From: Limnospira sp050045915
GTDB lineage: Bacteria > Cyanobacteriota > Cyanobacteriia > Cyanobacteriales > Microcoleaceae
DNA length: 64,000 bases
Reading direction: 5' to 3'
NCBI GenBank assembly: GCA_050045915.1
Contig: JBNGCR010000006.1
Location: 1-64,000, forward strand
Positions 1-7,755 of the stretch are shown here, piece after piece. Position numbers and translations under genes: made by a program. The notes under the pieces were generated by a model that worked only from the letters and a program-made list of their open reading frames with translations, was not told the origin of the DNA and did not search any database. Within the stretch, counting starts at the first letter, position 1, and every line of letters begins with the position of its first letter.

Positions 1-5
1 CGCTC

Positions 6-227
6 ATGCAAATCATAAAATTGAAAGCCAAGGTTGACGCCGAAGGCGAAGTCACTATAAAAATGCCTCAAGATTTAGCCAATCAAGAGTTAGAGATTGC
101 GATTGTCTATCAGAAAGTTGAATCTGAAAATTCAAAAGAACTGCATGAGGCGATCGACAGTTTTTATGGCTGTCTGGCTGACGATCCGATTGTAGTTGAG
201 GAACAGAATCAACAAGAAATGAGATGA
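6..227 (+). CDS. small antitoxin-like protein
   Basis: A 73-residue acidic protein. Its N-terminal half reads as a short beta-rich segment (KLKAKVDAEGEVTIKMP), the second half as an acidic helix, a layout common in cyanobacterial antitoxins that precede PIN-domain toxins. Its stop overlaps the ATG of the vapC-like fragment at 224 (ATGA-type overlap), the classical coupling of antitoxin and toxin. I infer the antitoxin of a VapBC-like pair whose toxin is now broken. No DNA-binding motif can be named with certainty, so family membership rests on context. Confidence 0.6.
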   Translation: MQIIKLKAKVDAEGEVTIKMPQDLANQELEIAIVYQKVESENSKELHEAIDSFYGCLADDPIVVEEQNQQEMR

Positions 228-310
228 CTTACTTACTTGATACCAATGTTTGGGCTAGATATCTAAATGGACGTTCCTCTGCACTTCGTCAAAAGTTTAG
301 AGAGGTTGAT
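224..310 (+). pseudogene. vapC-like PIN toxin, N-terminal fragment
   Basis: The first 28 or so codons read MTYLLDTNVWARYLNGRS and onwards, the typical start of a VapC PIN-domain ribonuclease with the first catalytic Asp (LLDTNV). After about position 310 the similarity stops: the frame continues through HIP1-rich filler and a GAAACCGGGTTTC inverted repeat and ends at 478. The remaining acidic residues expected in a PIN domain of about 130 residues are absent. The toxin is therefore a truncated relic attached to an apparently intact antitoxin. Confidence 0.7.
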
Positions 311-397
311 TTGACAAGGAAATCATCAAATTGGCTGGCAACCCGTGCGATCGCCGACTCGCCTCGCGATCAATATATTGGAGAACTGCAACAGCCG

Positions 398-463
398 AGA
401 AACCGGGTTTCTAGGAGCATCTTCCGTTCCCCACCCGAGACTCGGATAGAAACCCGGTTTCTT
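398..463. repeat. inverted repeat AGAAACCGGGTTTCT
   Basis: AGAAACCGGGTTTCT (398-412) and its exact reverse complement AGAAACCCGGTTTCT (448-462) face each other around a 35-base spacer, giving a long potential hairpin. Sequences of this kind are dispersed repeats in filamentous cyanobacteria. It follows the broken toxin gene. Confidence 0.7.
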
Positions 464-520
464 CCCCGCGAAAGTTAGATATACTTTAGCCTATCAAAAT
501 TCGTCCCAATTCCCAATGGG

Positions 521-655
521 TAAAACGTAAATTTTCGTTCAGTGCGATCGCACCTGAAAAATTGCCCCGATCGAGTCCACTTGAGTGGACTTTTGCTATT
601 AGCCTTGAAATTCATTTCAAGGCGGGGCTCAAATTGGCCGATCAGTCCTAACCGT
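521..655. repeat. dispersed repeat, long copy 1 (with two palindromic modules)
   Basis: About 135 bases are repeated with few changes at 1090-1222. The core contains two perfect hairpins: GTCCACTTGAGTGGAC (575-590) and CCTTGAAATTCATTTCAAGG (603-622). The left part carries a HIP1 site and the shared string AAAATTGCCCCGATCGAG; the right part shares GATCAGTCCTAAC. It borders the end of the antitoxin gene at 712. The same two-hairpin core recurs at 1142, 7379, 28482 and 28898. Confidence 0.85.
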
Positions 656-711
656 CATGGCGACTGCTATAGCAACCGCCAGGGTGGTAATGTGGGTGTC
701 GAGGAGATATT

Positions 712-912
712 TTATTCCCATCGTTGCAGTTCTTCTTCGGGTAGGGGGTCAAAAAAACTGTCGCTGAGTGTTTCTGCCAGGAGTCCGGGGGTACGGGGTT
801 GGTCGATTTCTCGACTCAATCCGAGGCGGAAATAGTGAATGAGATCGTAAATTTCCGCGAGTTTGTCTTCAGGGATGTCTCGGAGTTCTTGGATGATTTT
901 TTCAATGAGCAT
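712..912 (-). CDS. DUF2281/VapB-like antitoxin without a toxin
   Basis: A 66-residue protein starting MLIEKIIQELRDIPEDKL, with the pattern of small cyanobacterial antitoxin-like proteins (helical N-terminus ending in IYDLIHYFRLGL, acidic proline-rich tail ending PLPEEELQRWE). Such genes are normally followed at once by a PIN-domain toxin. Here, downstream on the same strand, lies repeat copy 1 instead, with no toxin start. I infer an orphan antitoxin left after loss of its toxin. Family assignment is from pattern recognition only. Confidence 0.65.
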   Translation of the reverse strand: MLIEKIIQELRDIPEDKLAEIYDLIHYFRLGLSREIDQPRTPGLLAETLSDSFFDPLPEEELQRWE

Positions 913-1089
913 TTTTCGAGTTGAGAGTTGATAGGGGGTTGGCCGTCTTTTCGATATCTAGAATATGTTTAAAACGAGTCAGATCGTCAACTTTGCTCAT
1001 AAATAACCATCGCCTCCTGCAAAACCCGATCGCGAAAATAACGACTCAAATCTGCGGGAGTCCTTAATTTGCCCCATTTTATCAATGAT

Positions 1090-1222
1090 AAAAACGCAAA
1101 CTTTCGTTAAGCGCGATCGCACCTAAAAAATTGCCCCGATCGAGTCCACTTGAGTGGACTTTTGCTATTAGCCTTGAAATTCATTTCAAGGCGGGGTTCA
1201 AATTGGCAGATCAGTCCTAACT
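1090..1222. repeat. dispersed repeat, long copy 2 (with two palindromic modules)
   Basis: Direct repeat of 521-655. The two-hairpin core is at 1142-1196. Its right end abuts the point where the xisI-like reading frame on the minus strand stops making sense, so the repeat seems to mark the truncation boundary. Confidence 0.85.
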
Positions 1223-1299
1223 GTGTAGGCGGGTTTGTTTTGGCTGTATTCGACCAATATTTCCTGTATAATATCGCGATATCTTTCTAATTTTTCCAT
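1222..1299 (-). pseudogene. xisI-like excision controlling factor, N-terminal fragment
   Basis: On the minus strand an ATG (1297-1299) preceded by AGAGGAGG opens a frame reading MEKLERYRDIIQEILVEY followed by SQNKPAYT. This is the usual N-terminus of XisI-family proteins (about 110 residues; named from the fdxN element of heterocystous cyanobacteria but common in others, usually paired with xisH). The frame is lost exactly where repeat copy 2 begins, at about 1222. No xisH is visible upstream. A short relic; the family call rests on about 26 codons. Confidence 0.7.
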
Positions 1300-1461
1300 T
1301 CCGCGATCGCCTCCTCTTATGGAAAAAATCTCTCGTTGACATCGGAAAATAAAATCTAATATAACATCGTTCGTCGTCGGGCTTCAGCCCCAAACCGCCG
1401 ACCCGACCCATTTTTCCGTCGGGGGGGGGTTGACAAGATCTCCGATTTAAAATAACTTTAT

Positions 1462-1473
1462 AACTAATTAGTT
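1462..1473. promoter_or_regulatory. putative operator AACTAATTAGTT before the haem-protein cluster
   Basis: A perfect 12-base palindrome, 26 bases before the ATG at 1500. The identical 12-mer occurs at 35807-35818 in the divergent promoter region of the sulfide:quinone oxidoreductase gene, and a related ACTATCTAGT lies at 35893-35902. All three fit ACTA-N2-TAGT. That it binds the ArsR-type regulator encoded at 33800-34120 is inference. Confidence 0.5.
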
Positions 1474-1499
1474 GATTTTTGCCAAATTAGGACACAATT

Positions 1500-2096
1500 A
1501 TGCTGAAACCACTGTATCGATGGATGTTCGGGCTGTTCGTCGCCGTCTTCCTCCTGGGGAGTCTCCCCGCCCCGGCTCATGCCGCCGTCGATCCCGGGGA
1601 ACTGGCCAAAGCCGTCCAGGAAATTGAAAATCTGGACGGGTTGCGCTCGGGTTTGGCATCCACCCTGGAAGGACGAACCGAACCCATCACCGGACAGACG
1701 TTTAAAGAAGTCTGCAAACCCGTGGGGATGCAAGCCAAAAAACTCAGCCAAGAAAATGGATGGAAAGTCAAACAGATCGCCAACAAATACCGCAACCCAG
1801 CCCACGAACCGGACAATTTACATTCTAAAATGGCGCTGGCTAAATTTGAACAAAATCCCGAATTGATGGGCTTTTGGGAGCCGGAAACTCTCGATGGACA
1901 ACCGGGAGTCCGCTACTACCGCCGCATCGACGTGGAAGCCAGTTGCCTCGGCTGTCACGGGGCAAAAGAGAGCCGCCCGGAGTTCGTGAAGAATAAGTAT
2001 CCCCAGGATTTGGCGTTCGATTTCAAAGAAGGGGATTTGCGGGGAATGTATGCAGTGTTTATTCCTAAATTAAAAGCCGCTTTGGGGGATAGTTAA
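1500..2096 (+). CDS. periplasmic c-type haem protein, DUF3365 (Tll0287-like)
   Basis: A 198-residue exported protein. A signal peptide (charged start, hydrophobic core, cleavage probably after AHA near residue 28) is followed by a DUF3365/Tll0287-like domain that contains a single c-type haem motif CLGCH at residues 149-153. The family is a haem-binding fold related to sensor domains; redox or ligand sensing is possible but unproven. It is the first of three exported proteins read in the same direction, with only 2 bases to the next gene. An AACTAATTAGTT palindrome lies 26 bases before the start codon and is shared with the sqr region, which suggests induction under the same condition. Confidence 0.85.
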   Translation: MLKPLYRWMFGLFVAVFLLGSLPAPAHAAVDPGELAKAVQEIENLDGLRSGLASTLEGRTEPITGQTFKEVCKPVGMQAKKLSQENGWKVKQIANKYRNPAHEPDNLHSKMALAKFEQNPELMGFWEPETLDGQPGVRYYRRIDVEASCLGCHGAKESRPEFVKNKYPQDLAFDFKEGDLRGMYAVFIPKLKAALGDS

Positions 2097-2098
2097 CC

Positions 2099-2599
2099 AT
2101 GAAATTTAGAAAAATAATCTCAATTGTGTTGTTGGTTATTCTGCCCTTGCTGTTGGTTTGGGGGGTTCCACAACCTGCGATCGCCGTGATTCAAGAGCAG
2201 CAAGAAGCCCCCGGACAGATGCTCTATCAATCTCGCCATACCCTCAAAGATAATACGGGGAGTTCCTGGCAATTGGTTCTCTTTAAACGGATCAAAGATG
2301 GTGCGGTTGAAAACATCAATTTGCGTTTGGTGGGGTTTCCCGATGCCGCGGAAGTCGCCCATCCTCAAGGCTTGAAAATTACTACATCTGGGGGTACGGT
2401 TTTTGAGGCGATCGATGAGTTTGCCGAAAAAGCCCCGGCTCCTAATGTGGGACAATACAATTTGACGTATATTTTGCCCCAACTCTCGAAAACGGAGGGA
2501 GTCGAGCTCAATTTGGCGATCGCCGGAGATGAAAACTGTACGATCGCCGTTCCGATTCCCGTGGTTTTGGAGTGGAAAGAAATCGCCGGTAATGTTTAG
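2099..2599 (+). CDS. exported protein of the DUF3122 type
   Basis: A 166-residue protein with a clear signal peptide (KFRKI, long hydrophobic run, AIA cleavage near residue 29) and a mature beta-rich domain with the string MLYQSRHTLKDNTGSSWQL typical of DUF3122, a cyanobacterial family without known function. It follows the haem protein by 2 bases, so both are almost certainly cotranscribed. No enzymatic motif is visible. Confidence 0.7.
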   Translation: MKFRKIISIVLLVILPLLLVWGVPQPAIAVIQEQQEAPGQMLYQSRHTLKDNTGSSWQLVLFKRIKDGAVENINLRLVGFPDAAEVAHPQGLKITTSGGTVFEAIDEFAEKAPAPNVGQYNLTYILPQLSKTEGVELNLAIAGDENCTIAVPIPVVLEWKEIAGNV

Positions 2600-2604
2600 T
2601 TTTG

Positions 2605-2632
2605 GGGTACAGGCAAGATGCCTGTACTACCC
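2605..2632. repeat. hairpin repeat TACAGGCAAGATGCCTGTA
   Basis: GGGTACAGGCAAGATGCCTG and the following TACTACCC form a hairpin with stem TACAGGC/GCCTGTA. This string is a well-known dispersed repeat in several filamentous cyanobacterial genomes. It separates the DUF3122 gene from the ferritin-like gene and produces a spurious upstream ATG for the latter. Confidence 0.75.
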
Positions 2633-2661
2633 TGTTTTTCTCAAAAATTCAGTTGAGAGCC

Positions 2662-3153
2662 ATGAAAATCAATTTCCAAATTCCAATTCTTTCTCTATCT
2701 CTGGTTTTGGCGATGGTTTTTGCCGGGGCGGGATTCAGTGCTTCTCCCCTCAAACCCGAAGAAGAACAGGCTTTAAAAGAGGCGATCGCGGACGAGTACA
2801 AAGCCCGGGCATTCTATCAGGCAACCATCGATCGCTTCGGGGAAATTCGGCCTTTTAGTAATATCATAAACGCCGAAACTCGACACGCCGAAATGGTGGC
2901 AAATCTGTTTGTCCAATATGGTTTGCCTGTCCCGGAAGACACCTACGCGGGAAAGGTGGCGGCGCCGGAAAGTTTGCTCGCCGCCTGCGAAGCCGGGGTA
3001 CAATCGGAAATTGAAAATAAGGAACTGTACGATCGCCTTTTAGTGAATGTCAGCCAACCGGATATCCGTCTGACATTGGAACGGTTGCGAGACGCATCTC
3101 AAAACAATCATTTACCCGCCTTTGAACGCTGTCAGCGACGGTATTCCCGTTAA
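2662..3153 (+). CDS. exported ferritin-like protein (DUF2202 type)
   Basis: The start at 2662 is chosen because the 20 codons upstream are only the translated hairpin repeat. The protein (163 residues) begins with a signal peptide (MKINFQIPILSLSLVLAMV, cleavage near FSA). The mature part is a four-helix ferritin-like domain with the iron-ligand pattern EYKAR ... ETRHAE and a second pair of acidic residues in the third helix (QSEIENKEL), as in DUF2202. Probable role is binding or oxidising metal, or handling peroxide, in the periplasm. Third gene of the cluster beginning at 1500. Confidence 0.75.
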   Translation: MKINFQIPILSLSLVLAMVFAGAGFSASPLKPEEEQALKEAIADEYKARAFYQATIDRFGEIRPFSNIINAETRHAEMVANLFVQYGLPVPEDTYAGKVAAPESLLAACEAGVQSEIENKELYDRLLVNVSQPDIRLTLERLRDASQNNHLPAFERCQRRYSR

Positions 3154-3528
3154 ATTACGGATGGTAAATTTGCCGACATTTGCCATTCATTTCGAGCGGG
3201 GGACGGGTGGAAAGCGGGACAATTTAAGATTTCCGGGTTTTCCAACTCATCCCCCGTTTACAAGTCAAAAGTCAAAAGTTAAAAGTCAAAAGTATGACTT
3301 CTTGAGGAGAGAGGAGAGAGAAATTTTTTCCTCACCCCTCAACAGGGGGAGGTTTTTGACCCAATTTTTTGAAGAGATAATGAAAATTTTCAAGTCTGGA
3401 GTCGGGTACAGCCGAATGGAGTTGTCGCCAACGAGAGTGAGACAAAATCAAAACTGGCACTGTTCCTTCCCGAGTGTCCCCCGGTCTGGTTAAAATTTAT
3501 CGGAGGTTAACCTTTAGGTGATCGCGCT
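3154..3528. other. intergenic stretch without gene
   Basis: It contains short AAAAGTCAAAAGT-type tandem strings (3265-3292), a typical spacer repeat of filamentous cyanobacteria, and a CCTCACCCCTCAACAGGGGG imperfect palindrome around 3330-3352. No coding signal was recognised on either strand. Confidence 0.5.
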
Positions 3529-4794
3529 ATGAATCCTGCCCTGACTCAGTTTGGCGATCGTATGTCCCGATTGACGGGAGTGCGAGCGATTATGAAAGAT
3601 ATTATCGAAACCCTGCGCTCGGGGAAAGGTCAAGAATTTATCAATTTGAGTGCCGGAAACCCGGTCCTGCTGCCCGAGGTGGAACAGTTGTGGCGGGAGT
3701 GCACCGAACAACTCCTGTCGAGTCCGGAATACGGGGAAGTGGTGTGCCGCTACGGTTCGAGTCAGGGCTACCAGCCGTTCATCGACGTGATCGTAGAAGA
3801 TTTTAACTCCCGCTACGGGTTAAATTTGAGCGATCGCAACGTCCTCGTCACCCCCGGCAGTCAATCCATCTACTTCTACGCCGCCAACGCCTTCGGAGGC
3901 TACACCGCCGACGGACAACTCAAACAAATCGTCCTCCCCTTAAGTCCCGACTATACCGGCTACGGCGGCGTGAGTTTGATTCCCGAAGCGGTGTTCGCCT
4001 ACCAACCCACCTTGGAAGTCGATGCCGCCGCCCACCGGTTCAAGTATCGCCCCGACTTCAGCCAACTTGCGATCAATAAAAATACCGGTTGCGTCATCTT
4101 TTCCCGCCCCTGCAACCCCACGGGCAACGTCCTCACCCAGGAAGAGGTGGAAAAAATCGCTGCCCTCGCCGCCCCCCACGATGTGCCCGTGTTCGTCGAT
4201 TCCGCCTATGCCCCACCCTTTCCAGCCCTCAATTATACGGACATGACGCCGGTATTTGGCGAGAATATCGTCCACTGCGTCAGCCTTTCCAAAGCTGGAC
4301 TTCCCGGCGAACGTGTGGGAATTGCGATCGGAAATGAAACTATCATTCAAGTGTTGGAAGCCTTTCAAACCAACGCCTGCATCCACTCCCCCCGCTACGG
4401 ACAAGCGATCGCGGCGCGGGCGATCGGATCGGGAGCCCTGGCGGATATTTCGACGGAGGTGATCCGCCCCCACTACCAAAATAAATTTACCGTCTTGGAA
4501 GCCACGTTGGACGCGGCAATGCCCGCTGATTTGCCCTGGTTTTTGCACCGCGGCGAAGGGGCGATTTTTGCCTGGATTTGGTTCCAAGATCTGCCCATCA
4601 GCGATCGGGAATTGTATCAGGAATTGAAAAAAGTCGGTGTGATTGTCGTCCCGGGCAATTCATTTTTCCCCGGTTTGAAACAGGAGTGGCCCCACAAACA
4701 GCAGTGCCTCCGCATCAGCCTGACGGCGACAGACGAGGAAATTGCGGAAGGGATGAAGCGTCTGGCCGGGGTGGTGCGGCGAATATATGGATAA
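3529..4794 (+). CDS. avtA: valine--pyruvate aminotransferase
   Basis: A 421-residue PLP enzyme of fold type I whose length and sequence follow E. coli AvtA closely: N-terminal FGDRMSRLTGVRAIM, LSAGNPVLLPEV, the VTPGSQSIYFY segment, NPTGNV in the PLP pocket, the Schiff-base lysine in SLSKAGLPGERVG, and the C-terminal VVPGNSFFPGL. It catalyses reversible amino transfer between valine or alanine and 2-oxo acids in the cytosol. A possible Shine-Dalgarno GGAGG lies about 25 bases before the ATG, so the start is supported mainly by family length. It stands alone, with repeats on both sides. Confidence 0.9.
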   Translation: MNPALTQFGDRMSRLTGVRAIMKDIIETLRSGKGQEFINLSAGNPVLLPEVEQLWRECTEQLLSSPEYGEVVCRYGSSQGYQPFIDVIVEDFNSRYGLNLSDRNVLVTPGSQSIYFYAANAFGGYTADGQLKQIVLPLSPDYTGYGGVSLIPEAVFAYQPTLEVDAAAHRFKYRPDFSQLAINKNTGCVIFSRPCNPTGNVLTQEEVEKIAALAAPHDVPVFVDSAYAPPFPALNYTDMTPVFGENIVHCVSLSKAGLPGERVGIAIGNETIIQVLEAFQTNACIHSPRYGQAIAARAIGSGALADISTEVIRPHYQNKFTVLEATLDAAMPADLPWFLHRGEGAIFAWIWFQDLPISDRELYQELKKVGVIVVPGNSFFPGLKQEWPHKQQCLRISLTATDEEIAEGMKRLAGVVRRIYG

Positions 4795-4825
4795 TTGATA
4801 ATTGATAATTGATAATTGATAATTG
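4791..4825. repeat. heptanucleotide tandem repeat (ATAATTG)5
   Basis: Five perfect copies of ATAATTG begin inside the stop codon of avtA. Heptamer repeats of this sort are characteristic of filamentous cyanobacterial genomes and are prone to copy-number variation. Confidence 0.9.
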
Positions 4826-5446
4826 AAGAAACTGCTCAAATCATCGATCGATGATTGGGGAGTTTGTATGGCAACCGCTGAGGTGGTGAGGACAATCTAT
4901 GTCCAACCGAGAACACGGCTTGGGAATCAATTCCCCGAGGGCGCAAGCCGTCGCGCCCCTACCCGATCAAATCATCGGTCGATGATTGGGGAGGTTGAAG
5001 GAGGGGATAACCCGATCTGATATAGCACTACGAGAGTCGGTCAGGACATGACCGAACTCCCAAAGCCCTGACGGATGGGAATTTGACGCGAGTCCGTCCT
5101 GAGCTTGTCGAAGGGCTGATTGCCCAAAGCCTGTCCTGAGCTTGTCGAAGGGCTGATGGCTTACTGTTATATCGAAAGTCAAAAATTCCCGATTCCCTAT
5201 TCCCTACTCCCTATTCCCCAAAAAAAATGCACCCTCCTTGGGGAAGGGTACAGCACAGGGTTGTGAGAGCAATAGCTGAGAACTCGCAAGTTATTCAGCA
5301 AGACTTTTTCTATATTCAGGATATGGGCGATCGCACTGCAGGAGCCTCACCCGAAGGGAGGGTTTCGCGATCGCCCGTTCGGTGGAAGAACAGAAGCCCG
5401 CCAAATTGTAGGGGCAGTGCCTCCGCGCCTGCCCATTGACGGAAAC
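4795..5446. repeat. repeat-filled intergenic region
   Basis: No gene seen. It holds, in order: the heptamer repeat; a GGCAACCGC ... CTATGTCCAACCGAG module (4870-4911) also present at 28441 and 28861; a GCTTGGGAATCAATTCCCC module (4918-4936) followed by GAGGGCGCAAGCC; two copies of GTCCTGAGCTTGTCGAAGGG (5096-5115 and 5134-5153); and ATTCCCTATTCCCTACTCCC strings near 5195. These modules recur in different orders elsewhere in the window. Confidence 0.8.
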
Positions 5447-6409
5447 TCAGTTGCCCCAGATGCGCTTCAACACCTCATCCGGGGAAATGTCGGCCATCTT
5501 GCCGGTTGCGGACTTGACTGCGATCGCCCGTTCGCTGGCGGGGAGCAACCTGCGGGGATCGGTGGGGCCGAACAGGGCGATGGTGTAAGTGCCCACGGCG
5601 ACAGCCAGATGCATGGGGGCGCTGTCGGTGCACACCATCAGGTTAGCCGCGGCGATGAGGGCGGCGAGTTTGCCGATATCTTCCGGTTCCGTCACCTTCA
5701 CCTGGGGACAGCGACTCGTGAGTTCCCCGATCAATTCCCCATCCTCGGGTCCCTTGACCACGACGACGGGCAGATTGGGCTGTCGCTGTTGGATATCCTG
5801 AATGATGGCCTGCCAGCTTTCGACGGGATAGATCTTGTCGATGCCCTTGCTGAGGGCGAGACGACTCGAACCGCCGTGGATGAGGATGTAGCCGCTCTCC
5901 TTGATGCCGAGGCGTTCCTGTTCGCGATCGGCCCAAGCCAGATCGGATTTGGGGACGTTGATGGCTAGTCCCGCGAAGGGGGTGATGATGTCCAACCCCT
6001 GCAACAGGTCGTGATACATCTGGGCGGCGTATTGTTCCGCCTTCAGGGGGACGGCATCCGTGAGGAACATCTCCCCGCTGCTGCCCGCGTAGCCGACGCG
6101 GTTGGGAATCCCCGTCAGCCACAGTAGCAGGCCCACCGTCCACCGCTGGCCGAGGGAGAGGACCACATCGTATTCGCGATCGCGCACGATGCCGATAAAA
6201 TTACCCCAGTCGGCCAGGGAATTTTTGCCTTTGAAATCGTAGGGGATGACTTCCGAAACCGACTTGCACACCCGGTAAGCGCCTTTCGCCCTCGGTTCCA
6301 CAACGACGGAAATTTGGGCTTCGGGGTAAGCCTGCTTCAAGTCGTCCAGGGTGGGGAAGAACAAAATTTGGTCGCCAATCCCGCCTGGGACAAGGGCTAG
6401 TATTCTCAT
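5447..6409 (-). CDS. glycosyltransferase family 9 (heptosyltransferase-like)
   Basis: A 320-residue soluble glycosyltransferase of the GT9/WaaF superfamily. Visible hallmarks are the N-terminal LALVPGGIGDQILFFP (nucleotide-sugar side), NRVGYAG in the middle, LIHGGSSRLALSKG, and the C-terminal CTDSAPMHLAVAVGTYTIALFGPTDP that binds the donor. In cyanobacteria such enzymes act on lipopolysaccharide core or other surface glycans; the exact sugar cannot be read from sequence. It is transcribed away from ispD with only 77 bases between the start codons, so the promoters share a short region. Confidence 0.85.
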   Translation of the reverse strand: MRILALVPGGIGDQILFFPTLDDLKQAYPEAQISVVVEPRAKGAYRVCKSVSEVIPYDFKGKNSLADWGNFIGIVRDREYDVVLSLGQRWTVGLLLWLTGIPNRVGYAGSSGEMFLTDAVPLKAEQYAAQMYHDLLQGLDIITPFAGLAINVPKSDLAWADREQERLGIKESGYILIHGGSSRLALSKGIDKIYPVESWQAIIQDIQQRQPNLPVVVVKGPEDGELIGELTSRCPQVKVTEPEDIGKLAALIAAANLMVCTDSAPMHLAVAVGTYTIALFGPTDPRRLLPASERAIAVKSATGKMADISPDEVLKRIWGN

Positions 6410-6486
6410 CTTTATAGAGTTAATCTACTTATCAGCTTAATTCTAAATGAAGATATTATCACGGACTCAAAACTGACGACCCGATC

Positions 6487-7179
6487 ATGCATTTACTGAT
6501 TCCCGCCGCCGGAAGCGGACGGCGTATGGGCGCCGATCGCAACAAATTGTTACTGAAGTTGCTGGACAAATCTCTCCTGGGGTGGACTCTGACCGCCGCC
6601 GGGGCCTCTGAATCGATTATTTGGATCGGAATTATCGGGCAAAAGGCCGATTTTCCCGACTTCGAGGCGATCGCATCTCAGGTTTCCTTGGATATCCCCG
6701 TCGAGTTCGTCGAGGGGGGCAAAACCCGCCAGGAGTCCGTCTACAACGGCCTGCAAGCCCTGCCCCCGGAAGCCGATCGCGTTTTGATCCACGACGGCGC
6801 CCGTTGTCTGGCCACCCCCGCTTTGTTCGATCGCTGTTCGCAGGTGTTGCGATCGTGTCCCGGCCTGATCGCGGCGGTCCCCGTCAAGGATACGATCAAA
6901 GTGGTGGGGAACTACAACTTAATTGAAGATACCCCCGATCGCGCCCAGTTGTGGGCCGCCCAGACGCCCCAGGGGTTCGAGGTGCAGTTGCTTAAAGAAT
7001 GCCACGAAAAGGGGCGTCATTTGGGATGGGATGTGACGGACGACGCCGCTTTATTTGAACGCTGCGATCTGCCCGTCCGCATCGTCGAGGGGGAAGAAAC
7101 TAACTTAAAAGTGACGACTCCGGTGGATTTGCGAGTAGCTGAATTTATCCTGCGAGAACGGTTGGCGATCGGGCAGTAA
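6487..7179 (+). CDS. ispD: 2-C-methyl-D-erythritol 4-phosphate cytidylyltransferase
   Basis: A 230-residue IspD, the third step of the non-mevalonate isoprenoid pathway (CTP plus MEP to CDP-ME). Signatures: AAGSGRRMGADRNKLLLKL (CTP-binding loop with the conserved Arg and Lys), LIHDGARC, PVKDTIK, the AQTPQGF stretch and VTDDAALFE, ending with GEETNLKVTTPVDL. Length is normal. The N-terminus starts directly at the nucleotide-binding strand, which supports the chosen ATG. Essential for carotenoid and chlorophyll side-chain synthesis. Confidence 0.95.
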   Translation: MHLLIPAAGSGRRMGADRNKLLLKLLDKSLLGWTLTAAGASESIIWIGIIGQKADFPDFEAIASQVSLDIPVEFVEGGKTRQESVYNGLQALPPEADRVLIHDGARCLATPALFDRCSQVLRSCPGLIAAVPVKDTIKVVGNYNLIEDTPDRAQLWAAQTPQGFEVQLLKECHEKGRHLGWDVTDDAALFERCDLPVRIVEGEETNLKVTTPVDLRVAEFILRERLAIGQ

Positions 7180-7241
7180 TATCAAGACCGCTTGGGAATT
7201 GATTCCCCGAGGGCGCAAGCCAGGGGCCCCTACCAGCCAAA

Positions 7242-7388
7242 TTCGAGAAACTTTATCAAAGTCGCCTGGTCACTTTAATTTTATTCGGTTCCCAAGCCAG
7301 AGGAGACGCGGAATCCGGTTCGGATATCGATATCTTGGTCGTACTCAAAGACACCATTCAAGTTGGGTACACCACTAACCCGCCTTGA
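7242..7388 (+). pseudogene. MNT-type nucleotidyltransferase fragment
   Basis: The frame reads FEKLYQSRLVTLILFGSQAR followed by GDAESGSDIDILVVLKD, which contains the nucleotidyltransferase core GSxxR-G and SDIDILV (two metal-binding Asp). These small proteins (MNT or MntA type, about 100 residues) are antitoxins partnered with HEPN toxins. No start codon is visible upstream, and the frame runs into hairpin repeat copy 3, where it ends at TGA 7386-7388. Both ends are therefore lost and no HEPN gene follows. A relic cut by a repeat, as in the xisI and toxin cases at the window start. Confidence 0.75.
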
Positions 7389-7432
7389 AATGAATTTCAA
7401 GGCTCATAGCAAAAGTCCACTCAAGTGGACTC
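7379..7432 (-). repeat. two-hairpin repeat, copy 3 (inverted)
   Basis: Reverse-strand copy of the core CCTTGAAAT/ATTTCAAGG hairpin plus GTCCACT/AGTGGAC hairpin. It terminates the nucleotidyltransferase fragment. Confidence 0.85.
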
Positions 7433-7755
7433 AATTGGAGTAATTATGTCCGAACCACTGTGGCGGTTGCTATAATTGTAAGAAATAATTGATGATATAA
7501 TATCCGAATTATTTTATTGCATAATCTTCCTAATCCTCTTCAGAGGATTTTGGCTGGTAGGGGCGCAAGGCTTGCGCCCTCGGGGAATTGATTCCCAAGC
7601 GGTGCGGATATCTAACCAGCGTTCTCCGGGTATTTAATCAAATTTTATACTGGCTGAGATCAATTTTCAACCCAACCCAACTGTAGGGGCAACCGTCTCG
7701 GGTTGCCCAAAAACACATCATTCTCGGGTTGCCCAAAACTCTGACATTCCATCTA

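Larger units (their letters stand above)
7180..7755. other. intergenic region with repeats and a gene relic
   Basis: It holds a GGGAATTGATTCCCC module (7194-7208), a nucleotidyltransferase fragment (separate entry), two-hairpin repeat copy 3 (7379-7432), an inverted copy of the GAGGGCGCAAGCC / GGGAATTGATTCCC module (7556-7612), and two GGGCAACC...TCGGGTTGCCC strings near 7687-7732. No intact gene was recognised. Confidence 0.7.

Noticed and set aside
2602..2661. Upstream start for the ferritin-like protein
   Set aside because: The extra 20 codons translate the TACAGGCAAGATGCCTGTA hairpin repeat; ATG 2662 begins a proper signal peptide.
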